Origin: Bacteroidota bacterium
GTDB lineage: Bacteria; Bacteroidota; Bacteroidia; Chitinophagales; Chitinophagaceae
NCBI GenBank assembly: GCA_023423835.1
Contig: JAFAEW010000002.1
Span: 1 to 26,660 of the forward strand
Length of the DNA: 26,660 nt
Reading direction: 5' to 3'
The notes beneath the pieces are model-generated. The model saw only the letters and a program-made list of their open reading frames with translations, was not told where the DNA came from and ran no database searches. A program made the position numbers and the translations under genes. The stretch's first letter is position 1; the number at the start of each line of letters is the position of its first letter. Below, piece by piece: positions 1 to 8,122 of the stretch.

Positions 1-1
1 G

Positions 2-256
2 GCTTTTCAATTCTTTAGCATTGCCTATGAATATTCCAACGGTTCTGCTGCCGCGATTGAAAAAATTGAAAAGAACAGAATGACCTGGACAAATCTCGTA
101 GAATATCGTAACTCCTCACCTTCATTAATCAAAAATCTCAGGATTAGTACTTATCCTACTTTTGTTGTCTTGGACGCTAGAAACAAAATCATATTCAGAG
201 GAACTGGTAAGGACTCCGTCAATGATTTAGTCTCATTCGTTGATAATTTGAATTGA
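2..256 (+). CDS. Thioredoxin-like (TlpA/AhpC-type) protein, C-terminal fragment
   Basis: An open frame enters from the left edge and stops with TGA at 254-256, giving 84 residues with no internal stop. The end reads like the last third of a thioredoxin fold. The segment STYPTFVVLD carries the characteristic Pro after a Tyr (the cis-Pro loop), followed by a beta strand, a turn with IIFRGTG, and a final amphipathic helix (DSVNDLVSFVDNLN). The CXXC region would lie outside the window, so redox activity cannot be judged. The gene ends 39 bp before the C39 peptidase ABC exporter on the same strand. TlpA-like proteins often accompany peptide exporters in Bacteroidota, so a role in substrate disulfide handling is an inference. 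It could also be a non-redox thioredoxin-like domain of a larger protein. Confidence 0.75.
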   Translation, partial: AFQFFSIAYEYSNGSAAAIEKIEKNRMTWTNLVEYRNSSPSLIKNLRISTYPTFVVLDARNKIIFRGTGKDSVNDLVSFVDNLN

Positions 257-295
257 ACGGTCCACCACCGGATTTTATTTCTTAGGATCTTTTTG

Positions 296-2485
296 ATGAC
301 CTCATTTCCCATATACCGCCAACTCAACCTCATGGATTGCGGTCCTACCTGTCTTAAGATGGTCGCGAAGTATCATGGAAAGAATTTTTCTTTAAACAAA
401 TTAAGGATCGATTCTGAAATAGGAAAAGACGGCGTGAATCTACTCGGCATCAGCGATGCCGCAGAGAAAATAGGCTGCCGTTCAAGAGGAGTGAAGCTTA
501 CCGTAAAGGAGTTATTATCTGATGCGCCAAAGCCCTGTATTCTGCACTGGGAACAAAACCATTTTGTTGTACTTCCTCCGCAAAAGGCAAACGGAAAAAT
601 TCTGATTGCGGACCCTGCAAAAGGCATGATAAAAATTGCTAAAAAAGAATTTTCAAAACGTTGGGCATCAACGGTAAATGATAATCAGCCTACCGGCATT
701 GCCCTTCTGATTGAACCTACGCCTGCCTTTTTTGAAGAAGCGGGAGAAAAAGATAGCAAGATTAGCTGGGGCTTTCTGTTAGGGTACTTAAAACAACAAA
801 AAAAGCTGATCTTTCAATTATTAGCAGGTTTGGTGATCGGCAGTTTGCTGCAACTGATCTTTCCTTTCCTTACGCAAAGCATTGTTGATACCGGTATCAA
901 TACACATAACCTTCAATTCATTTATATTGTATTGATTGCGCAGTTCATGCTATTCTTCGGAAGAACGGTCGTTGATTTTATTCGCTCACGCATATTGCTC
1001 TATATCAGCAACAAGATTAATGTTTCGCTTCTTTCTGACTTCTGGATAAAGATGATGAAGCTGCCGCTGCATTTTTTCGATACGAGACAAACCGGCGATA
1101 TACTTCAGCGAATACAGGATCAGCGAAGAATTGAAAGTTTCCTAACCGGTTCTACTTTGTCAACCCTGTTCTCATTTATCAACCTGATCATTTTCTCCAT
1201 CGTTTTACTGATTTATGACACCACCATCTTTTTTATTTTTCTTATTGCAAGTGTACTCTATGTTGGTTGGATCTGGTTGTTCTTAAATTACCGGCGTAGC
1301 CTTGACTATAAAAGATTTGCCATTGCATCAAAAGAAAATTCGGCAACTATGCAGCTCATTCAGGGAATGCAGGAGATCAAATTAAATAATGCCGAACACT
1401 TAAAAAGGTGGGAGTGGGAAGACCTTCAGGCGGGTTTATTTAAGCTGAATTTTAAAACGCTTTCTTTATCTCAGTACCAGCAGGCCGGCGCTTTTTTTAT
1501 TAATGAAGGCAAGAATATTCTGATTACTTTTTTTGCAGCCAAATCGGTTTTAGATGGTAATCTTACTTTGGGAGCAATGCTTGCCATTCAATATATCATT
1601 GGACAACTTAACAGCCCGCTCGAGCAGATGATCGGCTTTGTTCAGCAGGCGCAGGATGCAAAGATATCTTTGGAAAGGGTTAATGAAATCAGCCAACTTG
1701 AAGAAGAAGAACCGGATGATAAAGAATTTATTACGATTTTGCCGGATAACAAATCCATTGAGGTAAAAAATCTATCATTTACCTATGCCGGTGCCGGAAA
1801 TGAACCTGTATTGAAAAACATCAACTTGCTTATACCTGAAGGAAAGGTGACAGCTATCGTAGGCATGAGTGGAAGCGGGAAGACTACATTACTAAAGTTA
1901 CTCTTACAATATTACCAACATTACAAGGGAGAGATTAAAATAGGGGAAAATAATTTAACGAACATCTCACCAAAATTTTGGAGAAGCCGCTGCGGAACGG
2001 TAACGCAGGAAGGGTTTATCTTCAGCGACAGTGTTGCAAAAAATATAGCAGTAAATGACGAACGGCCAAATCATAAAAGATTGTTACACGCTTGCAAAGT
2101 TGCGAATATTTTGTCGTTTGTAGAATCCCTGCCGCTTGGCTTTAATACCAAAATTGGCGAGGAAGGCAACGGCATCAGCGCCGGGCAAAAGCAGAGGATT
2201 TTAATTGCGAGATCAGTGTATAAAAATCCGTATTATTTGTTTTATGATGAGGCCACCAATGCGCTGGATGCCAATAATGAACGGGAGATAATGGAAAACC
2301 TTGAAACTTTTTTTAGTGGGAAAACTGTGGTGGTGGCACACAGGCTTAGCACCGTGAAAAATGCGGATAATATTGTTGTGCTTCACGGTGGCGAGATTGT
2401 GGAACAGGGCGCGCATGAGCAATTGAGTGAAAAGAGGGGGAAATATTTTGAGCTGGTAAAAAATCAGTTGGAATTGGGGAATTGA
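296..2485 (+). CDS. Peptidase-domain (C39) ABC exporter for leader-peptide substrates
   Basis: This is a 729-residue fusion of protease, membrane domain and ATPase, the normal length for PCAT/bacteriocin-type exporters. Residues 1-135 are a peptidase C39 domain with the full triad: Cys15 in MDCGPTCL, His89 in the NHFVVL strand and Asp106 in IADPAKG. Residues about 165-450 hold six hydrophobic segments of an ABC type-1 membrane domain. The ATPase follows, with Walker A GMSGSGKT at 523-530, signature ISAGQKQ at 627-633 (a variant of LSGGQ), Walker B ending Asp651-Glu652 and an H-loop in VVVAHRLS. Members cleave a GG-type leader and export the peptide through the inner membrane. ATG 296 is preferred to the in-frame TTG at 293. 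HlyD follows after a repeat-filled gap. No substrate gene is visible here. Confidence 0.95.
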   Translation: MTSFPIYRQLNLMDCGPTCLKMVAKYHGKNFSLNKLRIDSEIGKDGVNLLGISDAAEKIGCRSRGVKLTVKELLSDAPKPCILHWEQNHFVVLPPQKANGKILIADPAKGMIKIAKKEFSKRWASTVNDNQPTGIALLIEPTPAFFEEAGEKDSKISWGFLLGYLKQQKKLIFQLLAGLVIGSLLQLIFPFLTQSIVDTGINTHNLQFIYIVLIAQFMLFFGRTVVDFIRSRILLYISNKINVSLLSDFWIKMMKLPLHFFDTRQTGDILQRIQDQRRIESFLTGSTLSTLFSFINLIIFSIVLLIYDTTIFFIFLIASVLYVGWIWLFLNYRRSLDYKRFAIASKENSATMQLIQGMQEIKLNNAEHLKRWEWEDLQAGLFKLNFKTLSLSQYQQAGAFFINEGKNILITFFAAKSVLDGNLTLGAMLAIQYIIGQLNSPLEQMIGFVQQAQDAKISLERVNEISQLEEEEPDDKEFITILPDNKSIEVKNLSFTYAGAGNEPVLKNINLLIPEGKVTAIVGMSGSGKTTLLKLLLQYYQHYKGEIKIGENNLTNISPKFWRSRCGTVTQEGFIFSDSVAKNIAVNDERPNHKRLLHACKVANILSFVESLPLGFNTKIGEEGNGISAGQKQRILIARSVYKNPYYLFYDEATNALDANNEREIMENLETFFSGKTVVVAHRLSTVKNADNIVVLHGGEIVEQGAHEQLSEKRGKYFELVKNQLELGN

Positions 2486-2489
2486 AGCA

Positions 2490-2662
2490 CGTCATTGCGA
2501 GGCACGAAGCCCGTCATTGCGAGGTACGAAGCAATCTATCCTCCAAATGTGAAGCGAGCTTGAAACAACGGAAGGATTAAAAAACATTAACTATGCCGGT
2601 CGTTGCGAATTTCAAGTCTCTCGCAGATCGGTCTACAGACTGCTTCATTCCTCGCAGTGACG
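2490..2662. repeat. Repeat module A: hairpin-arm units around a 99-bp spacer
   Basis: It begins five bases after the exporter stop codon. Two direct units lie at 2490-2510 and 2512-2537 (core CGTCATTGCGAGG.ACGAAGC, the second extended by AATCT). After a 99-bp spacer, the inverted partner lies at 2637-2662. The direct unit and the reverse complement of the inverted unit agree at 23 of 26 positions by eye, so RNA from either strand could fold into a long hairpin. The spacer (containing TTGAAACAACGGAAGGA and AAAACATTAAC) recurs in module C at about 2930-3019. Repeats of this CATTGCGAGG type are widespread non-coding REP/MITE-like elements in many bacterial genomes. Confidence 0.85.
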
Positions 2663-2718
2663 ATGGCGGTACGAAGCAAGTCATTGATTGGTAGCTTGCG
2701 CCACCGGGAGGCAGTAGC

Positions 2719-2912
2719 ACGTTGTTGCGAGGCAGGAAGCACGTCATTGCGAGGTACGAAGCACGTCATTGCGAGGTACGAAGCAATCTGTACTAAAAAC
2801 TTAAAGCGAGTTTGAAAAAGGGGAACGACCAGAAAGGAAGCATGAGTCGGCTTCCCGACATCAAGCCTCTTTAGAAATCAGTTTACAAACTGCTTCGTTC
2901 CTCGTAGTGACG
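2719..2912. repeat. Repeat module B: three direct units and one inverted unit
   Basis: Three head-to-tail direct units lie at 2719-2740 (degenerate, GTTGTTGCGAGGCAGGAAGC), 2742-2762 and 2764-2789, spaced 22-23 bp apart. A 97-bp spacer follows, then the inverted unit at 2887-2912 (TGCTTCGTTCCTCGTAGTGA core). The spacer keeps the AAAGCGAGTTTGAAA start of module A but is otherwise diverged, and includes an AGTCGGCTTCCCGACATC stretch that can pair locally. The perfect copies next to a decayed copy suggest local tandem amplification of the 22-bp arm. Confidence 0.8.
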
Positions 2913-3044
2913 ATGGCGATACGAAGCACGTGTGAAGCGGGTTTGAAACAACGGAAGGAACAAAAACATTAACGATACCGGCCGTTGCCGAATTTCAAGC
3001 CGCTCGTAAATCGATTCACAGACTGCTTCGTTCCTCGCAGTGAC
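2913..3044. repeat. Repeat module C: diverged copy of module A with inverted unit
   Basis: This copy starts with a remnant GATACGAAGCACG, then a spacer of about 90 bp that closely matches module A (TTGAAACAACGGAAGGA, then CAAAAACATTAACGATACCGG). It ends with the inverted unit at 3020-3044 (AGACTGCTTCGTTCCTCGCAGTGACG with first base overlapping). It lacks a complete direct unit of its own. Modules A to C together fill 2490-3044, so nearly the whole 624-bp gap between the exporter and HlyD genes is repeat. The remaining 65 bp before ATG 3110 hold no obvious promoter. Confidence 0.8.
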
Positions 3045-3109
3045 GATCAGGCTGCTTCCCCCTTTGCGGCGGAACAAATGCTGCCCATGAACAAACTAAA
3101 TAATATTTT

Positions 3110-4426
3110 ATGTCAATCAAAATATCATCAGAAGGAGAAATAATTGAAGAACCTCAATTACACGATCTAAGAAGCGAAGCCGCTTCTGAGATCATCTCAG
3201 AAAATCCGGGATTTCTGATCCGTTACGGAATGACCATCTTTCTCATTGTCTTATTGCTGATCGGCCTCGTCGCGTGGTTTATACGTTATCCCGATATTGT
3301 CAGCACCACTGCAAAACTCACTTCCATCAATGCACCCAAGCCAGTCATCACAAAAACAGCAGGTAAGCTCATTCAATTGAGCGTAAAAGAAAACGAGACG
3401 GTAGCAAAAGGACAAGTGCTCGGTCACATGGAAACGATTGCAGAGCCCGCCGAAGTCTTATTGCTTTCCCAAAGTCTTGATTCGATCTCAGCTCTCCTCG
3501 ATCAGGACAATGTTGCCGCAATCAATCGATTCTATGGAAAACGATACGGTCATCTTGGCGAGTTACAGGAACGCTATCAAACTTTTAATCAGGCTTTCAG
3601 AACATTCAACGATTATGTTGGCAGCGGCTTCTTTCTCAATAAGATGAATATGCTGTATGGAGATCAAAAACTGTTGCAAAAGCAGAATGAACAATTATTG
3701 CAACAGAAAAGTCTTGAAGAGCAGGACCTTGCGCTTGCGCAAAAAACCTTTGATGCCAATGAAATTTTGAAGAAAGAAAAAGTCATCTCTGATCTTGAGT
3801 ACCGCACCGAGAAAAGTAAACTACTGAATAAAGAATCAACCATTCCGCAGATCAATTCAAGTTTATTAAACAATGAAGCACAAAAAACTGAAAAGCAAAA
3901 AGAAATCTTTGAACTAGAAAATACGATCAGACATCAAAAGGAAATATTCCGGCAGGCAATAAACAGTATGAAGACAGCGGTTAACGAGTGGAAGCAAAAT
4001 TATTTATTAATTGCACCGGTTGGCGGAAAGGTTTCTTTTAATTCGTTCATTCAGGAAAATCAGCAATTAAATGCGAATCAGATTATTTGTTTTATCAACC
4101 CCGAAAACAGCAGTTATTATGCAGAAATGAAAGTACCGCAATCGAATTTCGGGAAAGTAAAGACCGGACAAAAAGTATTGATGAAATTTGCGGCCTATCC
4201 CTATGCAGAATTTGGAAGTGTGGAAGGAAAAGTCGCTTTCATTTCCCAAATAGCAACAGACAGCGGCTATTTGGCAAAGATTGATTTACCGAACGGACTC
4301 ACTACCAATTATAACAAACACATTCAGTTCAGAGAAGGACTTGTTTCAAACTGTGAAATAATAACAGAAAACATGAGGCTTTTGGAGAGGTTGTATTATA
4401 ATTTGTATTCGCAGATGAAAAGGTGA
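3110..4426 (+). CDS. HlyD-family membrane fusion protein of the ABC exporter
   Basis: This 438-residue protein is the periplasmic adaptor expected to pair with the C39 ABC exporter just upstream. Residues 1-38 form a charged cytoplasmic tail. Residues 41-58 are one transmembrane helix (MTIFLIVLLLIGLVAWFI). The segment from about 75 holds the first lipoyl half, with PVITKTAGKLIQLSVKENE and then VAKGQVLGHME. Residues about 170-300 are rich in Gln, Lys, Glu and Leu and should form the alpha-helical hairpin. The second lipoyl half and beta-barrel follow (IAPVGGKVSF, then VKTGQKVLMKFAAYPY). This order is typical of HlyD/BhsA-type adaptors in Bacteroidota. The outer-membrane partner is not encoded nearby. 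ATG 3110 is the only sensible start. Confidence 0.93.
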   Translation: MSIKISSEGEIIEEPQLHDLRSEAASEIISENPGFLIRYGMTIFLIVLLLIGLVAWFIRYPDIVSTTAKLTSINAPKPVITKTAGKLIQLSVKENETVAKGQVLGHMETIAEPAEVLLLSQSLDSISALLDQDNVAAINRFYGKRYGHLGELQERYQTFNQAFRTFNDYVGSGFFLNKMNMLYGDQKLLQKQNEQLLQQKSLEEQDLALAQKTFDANEILKKEKVISDLEYRTEKSKLLNKESTIPQINSSLLNNEAQKTEKQKEIFELENTIRHQKEIFRQAINSMKTAVNEWKQNYLLIAPVGGKVSFNSFIQENQQLNANQIICFINPENSSYYAEMKVPQSNFGKVKTGQKVLMKFAAYPYAEFGSVEGKVAFISQIATDSGYLAKIDLPNGLTTNYNKHIQFREGLVSNCEIITENMRLLERLYYNLYSQMKR

Positions 4427-4538
4427 CGAACAGGACCTGTAAGGGTTTTGTAACATCATAAGTCTACATTCGCTACGAAAATAGGAGGTTTGCAAAGATT
4501 TGACATAATCGAGGCAGCGGGCAGAAGGTTTTTCAAAA

Positions 4539-4988
4539 TTAGAAAAAACGAATTTGAAACATTGCCGGCCAGTACTTTCCGGTTATTAAAAAGGAGCTAT
4601 CTTCCCTCAGGTAGGCTATGCCATTTAAGACATCCAGTTTATTCGGATCATATTTAGTGCCTGTCAGGTCTAAAATTCCAGTCAAATCAACAAAGGCAGC
4701 GACTCTACCTGTCTCAGCATCGATTTTTATTATCTTATTTGTTCCCCATACAATCGCACCTGTCTTCAAGTCCGTTTTTTGAATTCTGGTTTTCGATTCA
4801 AGACCTGTGCTTTCGTACAGATATCCTTCGAACCATTCCAGTCCTTCTGTGAAAGCGGAAGTATCGTGAGGGAATATTTTGATGATGTTGTAGGCGAGGA
4901 CAGCCGGGGAAACCTCCTTGCTATCCGGCGATTTTTCCTCGTTGCTGCATGCCAAAAGAAAGACCAAAACGAAGCTTAAATATTTCAT
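4539..4988 (-). pseudogene. Glutaminyl-peptide cyclotransferase lipoprotein with internal deletion
   Basis: The 149-residue frame matches the two ends of the bacterial glutamine cyclotransferase family (five-bladed beta-propeller, N-terminal Gln to pyroglutamate) but not its middle. Residues 1-14 are a lipoprotein signal ending in LLAC. Residues 34-80 match the first blade (FPHDTSAFTEGLEWFEGYLY, then LKTGAIV). From Trp81 the sequence jumps to the last blades (GTNKIIKIDAETGRV, DVLNGIAY, LITGKYWPAMF). About 100 residues are missing relative to the usual 250-260, with the join near base 4748. The reading frame is kept, so a shortened protein could still be made, but the propeller and probably its catalytic pocket cannot form normally. 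I call it a likely pseudogene; a sequencing or assembly deletion is the alternative. Confidence 0.7.
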
Positions 4989-5414
4989 TTCAAAAACTAA
5001 CTGATGATGATGTCCTTAAACTACAATTTATTTACTACAATTATGAAATCAAAATTCAATTGTGCGGCAAGGGATATTGCTATGAAGTAGAAGGAAAAAG
5101 GTTGGGTGAGCTTCTTATTAGAAATAGGAAAAATACTTTCAAGACAACACGCGGACATGAAAAAGTCTGTTACCGATTTGTCTAAAAGCTGGAATAACCA
5201 CCTTTCTTTAATCCGGCCGCTACCACTTCTTCCACACCCTTTCCACCATTTAAAACAATATTTTTTTTAAATCCCCGATAACCCATACTTTCGGAAATCG
5301 AAATTAACTGACGAAAAGACTATGCTATAGCCCGGAAAAGAGTATGCACGTAATGATAACTTATCGAAATTCAACTGTTTTTTAATATTTCTATTTTTTA
5401 AACCACAATCAATT
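4989..5414. other. 426-bp intergenic region before the secreted protease
   Basis: This stretch separates the minus-strand cyclotransferase remnant from the plus-strand protease gene. A weak plus-strand frame ending at 5185 (about 60 codons within the gap, starting inside the antisense gene at 4949) has plausible amino-acid composition but no recognisable domain and no good start. I do not call it a gene. The AT-rich tract at 5370-5414 just before ATG 5415 is where a promoter would be expected, but no clean TTTG / TAnnTTTG pair is visible. Confidence 0.5.
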
Positions 5415-7958
5415 ATGAAGAGAACTCTATTATTAATGCTTATGGGGGGAAGTGGCTTTTTCGGGTTTGCCCAGCAAAAGTCTTACTGGAAACCTGTAGG
5501 AGAAAATGTTGCGGCGAAAAACCTTTTCACGAAGGAATTTAAACCGGCTTCTTACAAACTATATCAACTGCAGGAAGATATTTTAAGAACTGATCTGAAG
5601 AAGGTTCCAATGGAAAAAACATTGAAACTTTCGGCTTCTTCTTCTATTGTTACCGTTCCCGATGCAAACGGCAACCTCAAATCATTTAGAGTAGTGGAAG
5701 CACCGGTAATGCAACCGGCACTTGCGGCAAAATATCCCAACCTGAAATCTTTTGTAGGACAGGGAATCGATGATCCTGCAGCTACCATTCGTTTTGATCT
5801 TACGCCTTCCGGATTTCATGCAATGGTTACCTCCGCAAAAGAACCTGCTTATTATGTAAATCCGGTTGATCAGAAATCCGGAATTTACATTGTTAATCCC
5901 CGCGATGAGAAAGATCAGAGTTTCTTTAAGTGCGAGGTGGACGGACTGCTGACTGGAAAAGGCGAAACCGCAAAAACCACGCAGCATAACGGAAATGCCG
6001 ATGATGGTACCCTGCGCAATTACCGGCTCGCACTTTGCGTCAACGGCGAATATTCTCAGTATTTCCTCGATGGAACCGAAGCCGATACTACTGAGATGAT
6101 TTCAAAGGTGATGGCTTCCCTGGTTACCAACCTTACCCGCGCAAATGAAGTGTATGAACGTGATTACGGCGTCAGAATGAAGTTTGTCGACAAACAGGAC
6201 AGCCTTGTTTTCCTTGATCCCGAAACCGATCCATGGCCCACAAAGCCACCTTTATTGGGCAGCTCCTGGAATAAGAAAACCCAGGCCACCATTGACGAAA
6301 GAATTGGAAATGAAAATTACGACATCGGCCATCTTTTAGGAAAAGTTCCTGCCTTCAAAGACAATAACGGTAATGCCGGATGTATTGCCTGCGTTTGTAC
6401 AAAAGGCAATAAAGGAAGCGGCTTTACTGCCTATTTTGAACCTTCTTTACTCGATTATATGGTAATTGACTACTGGGCACATGAAATGGGTCATCAGTTT
6501 GGCGCCAACCATACTTTTAGCTTCAATAATGAAGGCACCGGTGCAAACGTTGAACCCGGCAGCGGCAGCACCATTATGGGATATGCCGGAATTACCGGAG
6601 GAACAGACGTACAGCCGCACAGCGATCCGTATTTTCATGCTGTAAGCATCGCACAGGTAACGAATTATATTAAATCTAAAAATGGCGGATGTTCTGTAAA
6701 CGAAGCAACAGAAAACATTGCACCGGTAGTGGATGCCGGAAAATCTTATGTTATCCCGGCCACCACGCCATTTACCCTTACAGGAAAAGCAAAGGATAAA
6801 GATGCTTCAGATGTTTTGACTTATAGTTGGGAACAAATTGACGTATTTGAAAGCGGTTCCAATACTTATCCAAATATAACTTCAAAAACAGGCCCTGTTT
6901 TCAGGTCGTTGTACAATTTCGATAATCCTTCAAGAACTTTTCCTGATCTTGAAACCTTAAGGGAAGGAGTTGATGCAAATAAATGGGAAGCATTGCCGGC
7001 AGTGACCAGGGATCTGAACTTCCGCTTGACCGTTAGAGACAACCATCCCGGCGGCGGCAACAATATGAGTGCTGATGTGAAGATCACCGTTGATGCAGAC
7101 GCGGGTCCGTTTTTAATCACCTCGCAGGCTGAACCAGGAATTGAATGGAAATCGGGAGAAAAACAAACGATCACCTGGGATGTTGCCAATACCGATAAAG
7201 GAGATATTAATGTAAAAAAAGTGAATATCCTGTTGTCGCTCGACGGCGGTCAAAATTTCAGGGTGGTTCTGGCACAAAATACAGACAATGACGGCGAAGA
7301 AATCATTACTGTTCCGGAAGTTATTACAGACAGTGCAAGGATAAAAGTGGAAGCGGTGGATAACATCTTCTTCGATATTTCCGATGCAGATTTTTCTGTA
7401 CAAACCGTTTTGCCGGTAACCTGGTTGTCCTTAAAAGCGCAGGCGCTGGAAAACGGAGCCGTAATCGTTAAATGGAGTACGGTAAATGAAATCAATAGTC
7501 ACCATTTTGTGGTGGAAAGAAGTTTAGATGGTATTAATTTCCAGGCTGTCGGCATGGTGAATGCGGGCAATACACCTTCCCGTATCCAGGATTACAATTT
7601 CAGTGATTTTAAAGCCGTGGCAGGAGCCAACTATTACAGAATTCAGCAAACAGATACAGATGGAAAAGGAAGCTATTCTGCTATAGCAAAAGTGACGGTT
7701 TCATCCGGAATTGTTAGCTGGAGCATTCAGCCCAATCCAGCCGTAAATGCAACCGTTGTATTGGCAAAGAAAGATCTGACAAACGTTCAGATCCAACTGA
7801 CCAACACCTCCGGAAAAGTAGTTTACAGTGTTCGCAAAGCAAAATTGAATGCAGGTGAACAATTCACAATCCCGGTAACCAACCTTGCTAAAGGTGTTTA
7901 TGTGATTAAACTAACAAGTGATGAACAGAATTCTTCAGAAAAGCTGATGGTTCAGTAA
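5415..7958 (+). CDS. Secreted reprolysin-like zinc metalloprotease with T9SS sorting domain
   Basis: The 847-residue protein opens with a signal peptide ending near FGFAQ (residue 20). A propeptide-like region follows to about residue 190. The metzincin-type catalytic domain runs from about 200 to 420, with HEMGHQFGANH at 356-366 (zinc ligands His356, His360, His366; catalytic Glu357) and a Met-turn candidate Met388 in TIMGYAG. An Ig/PKD-like domain starts near 440 (VDAGKSYVIPATTPFTLTG), then a further beta domain and a fibronectin-like domain near 670-765 (VTWLSLKAQ, FVVERSLDG, NYYRIQQTD). The last 80 residues are a type A type IX secretion sorting domain (SIQPNP, GKVVYS, LAKGVYVIKL). It should be exported by the Sec system, then by T9SS, and released or surface-anchored. 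The substrate is unknown. Confidence 0.93.
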   Translation: MKRTLLLMLMGGSGFFGFAQQKSYWKPVGENVAAKNLFTKEFKPASYKLYQLQEDILRTDLKKVPMEKTLKLSASSSIVTVPDANGNLKSFRVVEAPVMQPALAAKYPNLKSFVGQGIDDPAATIRFDLTPSGFHAMVTSAKEPAYYVNPVDQKSGIYIVNPRDEKDQSFFKCEVDGLLTGKGETAKTTQHNGNADDGTLRNYRLALCVNGEYSQYFLDGTEADTTEMISKVMASLVTNLTRANEVYERDYGVRMKFVDKQDSLVFLDPETDPWPTKPPLLGSSWNKKTQATIDERIGNENYDIGHLLGKVPAFKDNNGNAGCIACVCTKGNKGSGFTAYFEPSLLDYMVIDYWAHEMGHQFGANHTFSFNNEGTGANVEPGSGSTIMGYAGITGGTDVQPHSDPYFHAVSIAQVTNYIKSKNGGCSVNEATENIAPVVDAGKSYVIPATTPFTLTGKAKDKDASDVLTYSWEQIDVFESGSNTYPNITSKTGPVFRSLYNFDNPSRTFPDLETLREGVDANKWEALPAVTRDLNFRLTVRDNHPGGGNNMSADVKITVDADAGPFLITSQAEPGIEWKSGEKQTITWDVANTDKGDINVKKVNILLSLDGGQNFRVVLAQNTDNDGEEIITVPEVITDSARIKVEAVDNIFFDISDADFSVQTVLPVTWLSLKAQALENGAVIVKWSTVNEINSHHFVVERSLDGINFQAVGMVNAGNTPSRIQDYNFSDFKAVAGANYYRIQQTDTDGKGSYSAIAKVTVSSGIVSWSIQPNPAVNATVVLAKKDLTNVQIQLTNTSGKVVYSVRKAKLNAGEQFTIPVTNLAKGVYVIKLTSDEQNSSEKLMVQ

Positions 7959-7982
7959 TTGCAGAAACGCATAAATAACGAA

Positions 7983-8012
7983 AACCTTCCGTCACAAGCG
8001 GGAGGTTTTTTT
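7983..8012 (+). terminator. Rho-independent terminator after the T9SS protease
   Basis: The arm AACCTTCCG (7983-7991) pairs with CGGGAGGTT (7999-8007) with one T-G wobble. The loop is seven bases and a run of T extends to 8012. It lies 25 bp after the protease stop codon. Confidence 0.85.
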
Positions 8013-8122
8013 GTGTGCGCCAATAGAACATAGGTGCGACCTAAATGACCGGCCGGTTATTTTATTTAACTTCGGCCTTATGTTATTGTCCGGTTTTTCG
8101 CATCTGCTAAAAAACACTTCTC

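Noticed and set aside
2587..2815. Open frames on both strands across the repeat modules (about 60-70 codons)
   Set aside because: They are made entirely of the repeat arms; such frames (with a VTARNEAV-like stretch) are a well-known artefact of this repeat and have no independent support.
2883..3077. Minus-strand frame with an N-terminal MFRRKGG and VTARNEAVC
   Set aside because: It lies wholly within repeat modules B and C and is a shadow of the inverted units.
4949..5185. Plus-strand frame of 78 codons starting inside the antisense cyclotransferase
   Set aside because: The composition is plausible, but there is no domain, no ribosome site and no partner; kept only as a note in the intergenic entry.
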